Below, one piece after another: positions 17,379 through 24,549 of a stretch of 64,000 nt of DNA. This DNA comes from Deltaproteobacteria bacterium (lineage in GTDB: Bacteria; Bdellovibrionota_B; Oligoflexia; Oligoflexales; CAIYRB01), in the NCBI GenBank assembly GCA_016874735.1, contig VGTI01000002.1, positions 178,733-242,732 on the forward strand. The letters are read 5' to 3'. Made by a program: the position numbers and the translations under genes. A model generated the notes under the pieces. The model made no database searches and was not told the origin of the DNA. It saw only the letters and a program-made list of their open reading frames with translations. Within the stretch, counting starts at the first letter, position 1; the number at the start of each line of letters is the position of its first letter.

Positions 17379-18626
17379 ATGGCAGCAAAATTTATTCACT
17401 GCTTGGTCCTGAATGCCGCCTGGTTGGGAGTGAGTAGCGCTGCCTTGGCTCGAACCAGCGTTGATCAGCAGGTGAGCCTTAGAACATTTTCTGGTTACTT
17501 ACAAAATCCCAACGGTAGCGAAAGCCTTTATCCCGCTAAGTCTGATCTAAACCAGCAGGTGATTCTCCGCGACAGCGTCAAAATCAAGCCTAATCGCAGC
17601 GTTCGCTTCGAGATCAACGCCTTTGGTTTGCTCATAGGATCTTCATCGAAGAGCTCATTGGTACAGACCCTTCTCAATGCGTCGGATGAGACGAACCGCA
17701 CGGCTGACCTAGAGCGCCATTGGCACAACAGCACAAATTCTGACGGCTACCTCACGCTAGATCGCTTAAACGTCAGCCTACGCCTCGGCCATGCGGATCT
17801 GACAATTGGGCGATTTCCCGTCAATTTATCGACGATGTTTGTTTTCGTTCCAAATGATTTTTTTGCCCCCTTCCGCGCCTTTGACTACTACAGAGAGTTC
17901 AAGCCTGGTGTTGATGGCGCCCGCTTTGATGTAGCCCTGGGTCGTAGGGGGCAATTATCGGTCTTAGGACTGGCTGGGTTCCAATCCTACGGTGTCACAA
18001 GTCGAACCGGCAGTGAAACTAAACCCTCACGCAATTACTCACCCATTAATGCCTCGGCACTAGTTCGTGGCACCTACGCGCTACGTCGCTTTGAGCTTGG
18101 TTTTTTGGGAGGAAAAGTCGGTCCGAGCCTGCTCGGCGGGTTCTCGCTCCAGGGCGAACTTGGCAACTTTGGCATCAGAGCCGAGGGTAATCAACGAGCA
18201 AACCAGATAAGCAAACAGAAAACCCTTGCCGTAGCGGGAGGCCTAGACTACCGACTCACCTCGAAGTTTGCTGTCCAGATGGAGCAATACTTTAACGGTG
18301 GGGGACTGCGAAAAGCCAGTGAATTGGTTGATGAGGAAAGCCCCGGGTTCACTTCGCCAACCCTCCAGCTTGGCCGCCTCTACACAGCACTCACAGGAAT
18401 CTACGACATCACCGGCGTCCTCAATCTCAAAACCTTACTAATAATTAACGATAGCGATCAATCGATGCTCGGGAATTTGTATCTCACTTACTCCGTTGCA
18501 GCTAATGCCAATCTGGTTGTGGCGCTGATGGTGCCTCGCGGCAAACCACCTGAGGAAACCACACCGGTGACCGAATACGGCCTATATCCAACAGTTCTTT
18601 CGATACAGACCGCCGTTTACTTTTGA
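17379..18626 (+). CDS. Predicted outer-membrane beta-barrel protein
   Basis: A 415-residue protein with a signal peptide ending near LGVSSAALA. Alternating hydrophobic/polar strands follow, with repeated aromatic and glycine turns (YLTLDRLNVSLRLGHADLTIGRFPV, ARFDVALGRRGQLSVLGLAG). The C-terminus SIQTAVYF ends in phenylalanine, as outer-membrane proteins do. ATG at 17379 follows an AGGACGAGG site. It is divergent from the LolA-like gene and may be the outer-membrane end of the same transport route; comparable clusters often pair such proteins. Substrate unknown. Confidence 0.72.
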   Translation: MAAKFIHCLVLNAAWLGVSSAALARTSVDQQVSLRTFSGYLQNPNGSESLYPAKSDLNQQVILRDSVKIKPNRSVRFEINAFGLLIGSSSKSSLVQTLLNASDETNRTADLERHWHNSTNSDGYLTLDRLNVSLRLGHADLTIGRFPVNLSTMFVFVPNDFFAPFRAFDYYREFKPGVDGARFDVALGRRGQLSVLGLAGFQSYGVTSRTGSETKPSRNYSPINASALVRGTYALRRFELGFLGGKVGPSLLGGFSLQGELGNFGIRAEGNQRANQISKQKTLAVAGGLDYRLTSKFAVQMEQYFNGGGLRKASELVDEESPGFTSPTLQLGRLYTALTGIYDITGVLNLKTLLIINDSDQSMLGNLYLTYSVAANANLVVALMVPRGKPPEETTPVTEYGLYPTVLSIQTAVYF

Positions 18627-18631
18627 ACAGT

Positions 18632-19558
18632 CTAGCGAGCGCTCTGCTGCTGCATGTACTTCACAAGGTTTGATGCGATCTTCTGTACCGCGTCTTGTAC
18701 CTTTTCTGACTGTTTTTGATCATCAGCACTGATTTTCACTACGAGTATCTGATAGCCGCTGTTGTTATAGTCAAGCACTGCGTTCAGGATTTGGTAGCTT
18801 TTTACCGTTTTGATCGATTTTTGCAGCATGGATGCATAGAGATAGCCAGCGTCACTAATTTTGTAGTGGTCCATCTGATATTTGAAGATCGTCTCTACAG
18901 TCACCTTGGGAAAAGCGTTCACCTCGGCGCTTGAATTAGTGTCGATAACCCAACCACGAGTCCAGCTCGGGTCGCCGTTCGAACTCGCCGCGGTTACAGC
19001 TATCGCGCTATCTTTGGGCTTACTTCCTTGGGCTTGGATTTTACCTTTTTCAGTATCGACGGTCCCGTCTCGCGGCCCAACATTGTTATAGTGGGTCGCG
19101 GCATTAATCGGCATCTTGATCGCGACAGCGAAAAACGCGGACACCGTACCATTGTCGGTACCCAGCTTGCCGATGAGGTTGAGAGCTGGCTCCCCAGCCC
19201 CCGTATAGGCGTTGGGTATCAGGGTGTTCACTAAAAAATCCGTAGGGGCGCCGGTGGCGCAGATTTGTTTAAAGTGATCCGCCAGCTGACCTGACACCGC
19301 TCCGACTGTGGCAGCACTCGTGCACCAAGCGGTCAGTGTCGGGACTTTTTCTTTTTCGGCAACGGCAGTGATTTTAACTGGCCTGTTGCAGAGCCCATCG
19401 TCGCACTCTCCCACCGGAATTTCCTTCGGGGGCTTGCGCGGCGGCTTACCACTGGGCTTTTTGGGGCTCGAGCTAGCCTCCGGCTCGGAGTTGCAAGCAA
19501 ACGTCAGCAGCGCACTCACAAAGGCATAACTCAATTTTCTGCACCAGGCGGAAATCAT
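18632..19558 (-). CDS. Orphan lipoprotein, sigma-28-type promoter
   Basis: A 308-residue predicted lipoprotein of no recognised family. ATG at 19558 has an AGAGGA site and gives a signal peptide ending with lipobox LLTFAC. A lysine/proline-rich linker (SSPKKPSGKPPRKPPKE) follows, then a globular region with paired cysteines (GECDDGLCNRP). The C-terminal alpha/beta segment ends in a lysine- and glutamine-rich helix. It converges with the barrel gene with five bases between stops. The promoter at 19595-19622 hints at a motility-linked role. Confidence 0.68.
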   Translation of the reverse strand: MISAWCRKLSYAFVSALLTFACNSEPEASSSPKKPSGKPPRKPPKEIPVGECDDGLCNRPVKITAVAEKEKVPTLTAWCTSAATVGAVSGQLADHFKQICATGAPTDFLVNTLIPNAYTGAGEPALNLIGKLGTDNGTVSAFFAVAIKMPINAATHYNNVGPRDGTVDTEKGKIQAQGSKPKDSAIAVTAASSNGDPSWTRGWVIDTNSSAEVNAFPKVTVETIFKYQMDHYKISDAGYLYASMLQKSIKTVKSYQILNAVLDYNNSGYQILVVKISADDQKQSEKVQDAVQKIASNLVKYMQQQSAR

Positions 19559-19594
19559 CTCTAGAATCCTCTTACAATGTTGCAGCACACACAC

Positions 19595-19622
19595 GTATCG
19601 GCATTTCGGGCCGAAAACTTTA
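19595..19622 (-). promoter_or_regulatory. Sigma-28 (FliA)-type promoter of the 18632-19558 lipoprotein gene
   Basis: Minus strand: TAAAGTTT (19622-19615), 12 bases, then GCCGATAC (19602-19595), 37 bases upstream of the ATG at 19558. Both boxes and the spacer length are identical to those at 13833-13860, although the spacer sequence and the downstream genes are unrelated. That argues for a shared functional promoter rather than duplication. Confidence 0.7.
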
Positions 19623-19721
19623 GGTAATTCGGAAAAATTCGAGAATATCGCTTTTTTAGTTGCCTACCTGTCGGGGTTATTTTAAAAATCAGGTCCCGTT
19701 CAGGCGGGGTTAAGACACGAT

Positions 19722-19808
19722 GCGAGCGTGTTGGAATTGGTAGACAAGCCGGTCTCAGAAGCCGGTGCCCGCAAGGGTGTGGAGGTTCAAGTCCTCTCGC
19801 TCGCACCA
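19722..19808 (+). tRNA. tRNA-Leu (anticodon CAG)
   Basis: An 87-base gene with the CCA end encoded. Acceptor arms GCGAGCG and CGCTCGC pair fully. The anticodon stem CCGGT/GCCGG holds the loop CTCAGAA, giving anticodon CAG for CUG codons. A long variable arm (GTGCCCGCAAGGGTGT) marks a class II tRNA, and the T arm contains GGTTCAAGTCC. A terminator follows directly. Confidence 0.95.
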
Positions 19809-19831
19809 GTAACAATTCAATTTTACTGATA

Positions 19832-19867
19832 AAACCCAGGTGGCGGCGACGTCGACCTGGGTTTTTT
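19832..19867 (+). terminator. Terminator after tRNA-Leu, possibly bidirectional
   Basis: AAACCCAGGT (19832-19841) and ACCTGGGTTT (19855-19864) pair perfectly, and a run of six T begins within the 3' arm. The complementary A-run on the left side could also end the minus-strand HAD gene that stops at 19885. Confidence 0.85.
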
Positions 19868-19884
19868 AATGTTATTTCGGCTGC

Positions 19885-20514
19885 TTAAGCTGGTATCGGC
19901 ATACCTAGCTGGCGTAACTCCTGCCTTAGATCAACCCCATCAACGAACTGAACCGTCGTGATGCCCAACTGCCGCGCAGCTTCAACGTTCCGCGTGACAT
20001 CGTCAATGAAGACCGCAGATGCGGCATCGATTTGATAGCGCTCCAGTAGACGCTTGTAAATCCGTGAATCTGGCTTCACTAAGCCCTCTTCACCGGATAC
20101 CACGACACCATCAAACCAGGTCAGGAAGGGAAACAACTTCTTTGCCGGATAAAAGGTCTCGGCCGACCAATTGGTCAGAGCGTGAACCCTGTAGCCCAGC
20201 CGTTTTAGGTCGGCCAACACCTCGACATTGGCGTTGATGGGCTCCCCCAAGGTTTCAAACCAGCGCTCATGATAGGCACGGATGAGTTCCGCATGATCGG
20301 GAAACTCAGCTATGCGTTCGGCCACCGCCGCGGCGAAAGACTGTCCCGCATCAAGCCGATCGTTCCAAGCAGGGTTGCATACGTTAGCAAGAAACCACTC
20401 CATCCCCTGTACATCTTCACCGAAGATTTTTCGATATAAGTTACGTGGATCCCAACGAATCAACACATTGCCAAGGTCAAAAATCACTTGGTGCCCAGTG
20501 GGTGGCTGAAACAT
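19885..20514 (-). CDS. HAD-superfamily phosphatase (YihX-like)
   Basis: A 209-residue HAD subfamily IA hydrolase. Nucleophile motif I reads VIFDLGNVLIRWD, with glycine at the usual second aspartate, as in YihX/epoxide-hydrolase-like members. Motif II is HALTNWSAE, the lysine is in EEGLVKPDSRIY, and motif IV is AVFIDDVTRNVEAA. Substrates in this group are sugar phosphates or similar. ATG at 20514 is preferred over GTG at 20526 because a GGGAG site then lies 11 bases upstream. Probably co-transcribed with the EcsC gene 35 bases upstream. Confidence 0.88.
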   Translation of the reverse strand: MFQPPTGHQVIFDLGNVLIRWDPRNLYRKIFGEDVQGMEWFLANVCNPAWNDRLDAGQSFAAAVAERIAEFPDHAELIRAYHERWFETLGEPINANVEVLADLKRLGYRVHALTNWSAETFYPAKKLFPFLTWFDGVVVSGEEGLVKPDSRIYKRLLERYQIDAASAVFIDDVTRNVEAARQLGITTVQFVDGVDLRQELRQLGMPIPA

Positions 20515-20549
20515 GCGGCAGTACACTCCCGTTAATTCTAAAAACCAAA

Positions 20550-21392
20550 TTAAGTCCCGATTTGGCGCCTCGATGCCGCATCGTAGGCCTCGCGCACGAC
20601 AGCCTGTCCGTACTGCTTTTCCAGGCGCTTAAGGCCGAATGCATAATAGGCAATGTTACTGTAATAGTCATTAAACATGCCATTGATCGCGGCACCACCG
20701 GCGGCACCCACAAGGGGCATACTCTGGGCAATAAATTTTTCGCCCACTAACACATTCATTCGCGCCCCGATCTTAGCCAAGAGTTCAATCAGCCGCGGAG
20801 CTGCCCCACTCTCAACTGCTGCCAGCACTTGGACAGCTGATTTACCAGCAATAAACTTAGCGCCGTCACGAACCAAAACGTCCAAGGCGGCCCTCTGCAT
20901 GTAAAATGTCCCGTCTCCACCAGCTCCGTCGCCCTTGAGCGAGGGGTTTCCGTAAGCAAATACGGTCAATATTTCCAGGGCCGTTTGCGGATCAGAGGGA
21001 TCAAAGCCAGACGCCTGGGCCATAGACGCGATCGACCGCATCATCAGTGTGGTGGTTAGCGGTAGTTCCAGAGCTAAGGCCCAACCACCAGTCACTCCGC
21101 TGACCGCACCTAGACCCATCGCAGCGGCGGTGTGTCCCCACTTGCGGTTTTTCGCCTCTAGAGTCGAAACGGTCTTTGTGTCTGTATCCTTGAGGCTGGC
21201 TATGGCGATGCGCAAACCGGTAGCCAGCGCCTTATCCACACCTTTTTGAATCACCGCCTGCATCTTATCAGGAATACGCTTGGTCAGTGCGCTAATCGGA
21301 CGTCCCAGATAGGCTGAGGCTTTCATCAAAAAGCCTGGGTTCTCCAGAGCCATGACCGCAGCCTCTACAAATTTACGATCTTCGTCGTTCAT
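20550..21392 (-). CDS. EcsC-family protein
   Basis: A 280-residue member of the EcsC family, named after a Bacillus ABC-transporter locus; its biochemical role is unknown. Family features are the glycine-rich amphipathic segment AAAMGLGAVSGVTGGWALALELPLTT (read in two parts around residues 90-115), the MMRSIASMAQASGFD helix, and the LVGAAGGAAINGMFNDYYSNIA helix pair near the end. No ABC transporter gene is adjacent. ATG has a GCGGAG site. Confidence 0.82.
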   Translation of the reverse strand: MNDEDRKFVEAAVMALENPGFLMKASAYLGRPISALTKRIPDKMQAVIQKGVDKALATGLRIAIASLKDTDTKTVSTLEAKNRKWGHTAAAMGLGAVSGVTGGWALALELPLTTTLMMRSIASMAQASGFDPSDPQTALEILTVFAYGNPSLKGDGAGGDGTFYMQRAALDVLVRDGAKFIAGKSAVQVLAAVESGAAPRLIELLAKIGARMNVLVGEKFIAQSMPLVGAAGGAAINGMFNDYYSNIAYYAFGLKRLEKQYGQAVVREAYDAASRRQIGT

Positions 21393-21449
21393 AAACTCAC
21401 TCCGCTAATGTCGATGAGTGGGATAATTACTGTAAATTCAATTTTCAAC

Positions 21450-21476
21450 TAAAGTTTTTTACAGTTTTACCGATAA
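21450..21476 (+). promoter_or_regulatory. Sigma-28 (FliA)-type promoter of the 21500-22075 lipoprotein gene
   Basis: TAAAGTTT (21450-21457), 11 bases, then ACCGATAA (21469-21476). This matches the E. coli FliA consensus at 15 of 16 box positions with the exact consensus spacing. It ends 23 bases before the ATG at 21500, leaving a short leader that holds the GGAGG site. Confidence 0.78.
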
Positions 21477-21499
21477 GACGGGTACACTTGGAGGCTAAC

Positions 21500-22075
21500 A
21501 TGATGTTTCGTCGGGCTTGTACCTCAGTTTGCTCTGTCGCACTTGCGAGCATGCTCGTCAATTGTGGGATGAATCCGATAACGGAAAACCATGTTGTGGC
21601 TCCGGAAGACGGGAGCGGAGGCAAAACTCCAGACTCAAGTGCGAAAATAAAGCCAACGGCCCAGAACGGTGCCGTTTCATCCTCAAACGGTACCAATAAC
21701 ACCCCACCTCCACTTGAAACCAAGGGTTCGAGTGTGACTGGAAGCGGAACTCAGGTCGGTGGCAACCCAACCACTCTGGGTACCGATCCGACAGCTTTCA
21801 TGAACAGCGCGCAGGACCTAGAACGCCTCAGAACCGTATTGGCCAGCCCACAGTTTAATAACCTCGTGGCGCAGTTTGGCGTAGCAGGGGCCCAGAACCT
21901 GAACTCGGCGCAACTCAACGCTATATTGAGCGCTGTTGGTGGTGGCTCCGCGTTGGGTGAACAGAACCTTGGTGCCGCACTCGGCGGCGTTGACCTTACG
22001 AGTTTACTCAACGGCAATTTCGCAGGCGTCATCCCTCCAACGAATACACAAACCGCCGGAACACCTCAGAAATAG
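21500..22075 (+). CDS. Small orphan lipoprotein, sigma-28-type promoter
   Basis: A 191-residue predicted lipoprotein with no recognised domain. A GGAGG site sits five bases before the ATG at 21500. The signal peptide ends in SMLVNCG with the lipid-anchored cysteine. Residues about 30-90 are a disordered Ser/Thr/Gly/Pro-rich tether. Residues about 95-170 form short Leu/Ala/Asn-rich helices (DLERLRTVLASPQFNNLVAQFG). It could be an accessory factor of a larger envelope structure; its promoter suggests motility. Confidence 0.68.
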   Translation: MMFRRACTSVCSVALASMLVNCGMNPITENHVVAPEDGSGGKTPDSSAKIKPTAQNGAVSSSNGTNNTPPPLETKGSSVTGSGTQVGGNPTTLGTDPTAFMNSAQDLERLRTVLASPQFNNLVAQFGVAGAQNLNSAQLNAILSAVGGGSALGEQNLGAALGGVDLTSLLNGNFAGVIPPTNTQTAGTPQK

Positions 22076-22117
22076 TCACCAAGAGGGCTCGGCACACCCC
22101 AACCAGAATGATATCAT

Positions 22118-22154
22118 TTAGGCCGATAGTCACATCTATAGTGACTAAGCCTAA
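22118..22154 (+). promoter_or_regulatory. Nested inverted repeat in the leader of the YeiH-type gene
   Basis: TTAGGC (22118-22123) pairs with GCCTAA (22149-22154). Inside it TAGTCAC (22127-22133) pairs with GTGACTA (22141-22147) around a seven-base loop, giving 13 base pairs in all. It ends six bases before the GGGGAA ribosome site of the transporter gene. No T-run follows, so an operator or a structured leader is more likely than a terminator. Confidence 0.45.
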
Positions 22155-22168
22155 GCTTTGGGGAACCT

Positions 22169-23146
22169 TTGAACTGGATGCTTTCAGATCATCAGCGCCA
22201 GCGATGCTCATACATTTTAATACCCATTCTAGCGCTCTTTTGCTGGTTGCCAGCAGTGTCGTCGGCGCTTGCGCTACTCGGCGGCGTGATGATCGCTGCC
22301 TTGCTCGGCAATCCCCATCAAACCGTGACGAAAAAGATCGTATCGCCTCTACTCCAGTGGTCCATCATTGGACTCGGTGCCGGCATGAACCTCAGTGTCA
22401 TCGGTAAGGTTGGAGCTCATGGCGTCATCTACACGATTATCGGTATCGTTGGTACAGTCATGCTAGGCTTCGTCCTGGCAAAATGGTTAAACGTACCGCC
22501 TAAGCTCGCGACCCTCATCAGTGTCGGTACCGCGATCTGTGGCGGCAGTGCCATTGCTGCAGTGGCACCTGTTATCGAAGCCGAAGATAAGGACGTGACC
22601 GTATCCCTGGGCACTGTATTTGTTTTAAATGCCGCTGCACTTGTCGTCTTCCCCTATATTGGGCACGCTCTCAACCTCTCGCAATTTGCATTTGGCACTT
22701 GGAGCGCCCTGGCCATCCACGACACTAGTTCTGTGGTAGGCGCAAGTATGCTGTTTGGACCTGAAGCTTTAGCAGTTGGCACCACCACCAAACTAGTCCG
22801 AGCTCTCTGGATCGCTCCCGTTGCCTTGACGATTGGTGCGATCTACTCACGGCTGCTGAAAAAGAGTGAGTCAGCCGCCAAACCGAAGATTCCACTATTT
22901 ATACTCGGCTTTTTACTTGCAGCAACAGCACGCACCTTTATTCCTGCGATCAGTGATGTTGCTGACATAATCGCTACTACGGCTAAGCGCAGCCTTGTCA
23001 TGACCTTATTTTTGATTGGCGTTAATCTGAGCCCCAAAACGCTCAAGGCCGTCGGTCTTAGACCATTAATTCACGGCATTTCCCTGTGGTTTCTTGTGGG
23101 TGGCGCCACCCTCGGAGCTATTCTCTGTGGCCTGATCTCAAACTAA
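22169..23146 (+). CDS. YeiH-family putative sulfate exporter (UPF0324)
   Basis: A 325-residue integral membrane protein with about ten helices. The family core is visible: [58 protein letters not shown] and [18 protein letters not shown]. YeiH-type proteins are annotated as putative sulfate exporters, but transport has rarely been shown. The start is TTG at 22169 (five bases after GGGGAA) or ATG at 22178. Its last nine bases overlap the chemoreceptor gene end to end. Confidence 0.87.
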   Translation: MNWMLSDHQRQRCSYILIPILALFCWLPAVSSALALLGGVMIAALLGNPHQTVTKKIVSPLLQWSIIGLGAGMNLSVIGKVGAHGVIYTIIGIVGTVMLGFVLAKWLNVPPKLATLISVGTAICGGSAIAAVAPVIEAEDKDVTVSLGTVFVLNAAALVVFPYIGHALNLSQFAFGTWSALAIHDTSSVVGASMLFGPEALAVGTTTKLVRALWIAPVALTIGAIYSRLLKKSESAAKPKIPLFILGFLLAATARTFIPAISDVADIIATTAKRSLVMTLFLIGVNLSPKTLKAVGLRPLIHGISLWFLVGGATLGAILCGLISN

Positions 23147-24442
23147 ATAAACATCCCCAGAGGCCTTACTGATGGAATTCGCGACACTCAGCTGGACCAG
23201 ATTCGACGCTTCGCCTTCCGGTGTTTGCTGAGAGCGTGCATCTGCCGTTGGTTTTTGCTCTTGCTTAATTAATACGTCGTCTACCAAGGCATGCATCTGA
23301 CGCATACTACTCAGAGCCGTATCAACTGAGTGACGTGTCATTTCATTAAAATCGAGATAGCCACTGACCTGCTCCAATTGTTGCGCAAATGTCTGCGACG
23401 TGGCCGAGGCATTTTCAACGAGCTTGCAAAACTCACTGGAAACGAGTTTGGCAGCATGTGCAAGTGATTGCACAGAGGCCTCAACACCATCTTTTTTAGT
23501 CGACGTCTTCTGCAAATTGTCATTCAGCGAGGTTGAAATTTCAGCAACTGATGCGTTCACATGACTAACAATTTGAGTAATATCGCTTGAAGCTTGATTA
23601 GTACGATCTGAAAGTTTTCGGACTTCCTCGGCTACAACGCTAAAGCCTCGTCCATGTTCGCCAGCTCGCGCTGCTTCGATGGCTGCGTTCAGGGCGAGGA
23701 GGTTAGTCTGATCTGAAATATACTGGATATCTTCGGTGATTCTATTAATCGTTGCTGTATTTTGGAGAATCATATTTATCGACCTGGAAAAGTCGCTATT
23801 TAGCTTAAGATTGTCCTCGAGCATCAGCGTCGTCTCATGAAGCAATTGCACAGCTCTACCTAATACGTATGAGAGCGAAGCCTCGTCACGGGCGTTGATA
23901 GTGTTGTTCTTGCCGGTGAAATGCTTCCTCAATGCGGTATTTTCTCCGACGTGCTCATGAGCTTTTTCTTTAATCGTTTTTATTTTTGAGCTTATGCTAG
24001 TAGCAATGCTATCGGTACTGCTTACAAGAGCAGTGAGTTGAGATTCAGTGGAGGGAATGATCTCGGCAATCCTGCGGATCAGCCTCAAATGAGCTGAAGT
24101 GATTTCCTCACTTTCAAGTAGCCGCCGTTCAAGATTCTCAAGATTACTCTTATGGAGGGCCTCAATCTGAGATAGAGCTGCTCGCCCCTCTGCAGCGACT
24201 GCACTCTGTGAGGCTACCATTTTTTGACGCAGTTCTTGCCCTTCTTTATGGCTGTGACTGAGTAGTTCGTGTTTACGACTTATGGCTGCCGCAAGTGCCA
24301 CACAAAGACCCCAAAGTACCGACGTGGCGGCCAGTATTAAAGGGCTTAATGACTCAAAACCAGCGCCGATGACGATTGAAGATGCCGGCACTGCTGCTGC
24401 CAGACTTATAAACCAAAGGTTGTGCCAGAGACTCTTCGACAT
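23138..24442 (-). CDS. Methyl-accepting chemotaxis protein without periplasmic sensor or HAMP
   Basis: A 434-residue chemoreceptor. Two N-terminal membrane helices (about residues 8-55) are joined by a very short loop, so there is no periplasmic sensor. A coiled coil follows, then the signalling tip with the near-invariant [20 protein letters not shown] and [18 protein letters not shown]. No HAMP domain is evident, so it may sense a membrane or cytoplasmic cue. A GGAGGA site precedes the ATG, and a weak sigma-28-like sequence lies at 24465-24491. Confidence 0.9.
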   Translation of the reverse strand: MSKSLWHNLWFISLAAAVPASSIVIGAGFESLSPLILAATSVLWGLCVALAAAISRKHELLSHSHKEGQELRQKMVASQSAVAAEGRAALSQIEALHKSNLENLERRLLESEEITSAHLRLIRRIAEIIPSTESQLTALVSSTDSIATSISSKIKTIKEKAHEHVGENTALRKHFTGKNNTINARDEASLSYVLGRAVQLLHETTLMLEDNLKLNSDFSRSINMILQNTATINRITEDIQYISDQTNLLALNAAIEAARAGEHGRGFSVVAEEVRKLSDRTNQASSDITQIVSHVNASVAEISTSLNDNLQKTSTKKDGVEASVQSLAHAAKLVSSEFCKLVENASATSQTFAQQLEQVSGYLDFNEMTRHSVDTALSSMRQMHALVDDVLIKQEQKPTADARSQQTPEGEASNLVQLSVANSISKASGDVYLV

Positions 24443-24464
24443 GGCTGATCCTCCGTTTGGAATG

Positions 24465-24491
24465 GGATCGGCACGATTGCCTCAAATATTG
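24465..24491 (-). promoter_or_regulatory. Weak sigma-28-like promoter candidate of the chemoreceptor gene
   Basis: Minus strand: CAATATTT (24491-24484), 11 bases, GCCGATCC (24472-24465). This matches FliA consensus at 5 of 8 and 6 of 8 positions with exact spacing, 23 bases before the ATG. It is much weaker than the lipoprotein promoters, but chemoreceptors are classic FliA targets. Confidence 0.35.
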
Positions 24492-24549
24492 AACTTATGT
24501 CACCGGTGTCATGGCTGCCGCCATATGAAAACAAGCCGAAATTATTAAC

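Noticed and set aside
19585..20550. Genomic island or attachment site at tRNA-Leu
   Set aside because: No integrase gene, no second copy of the tRNA 3' end nearby, and no change in gene character around the tRNA.
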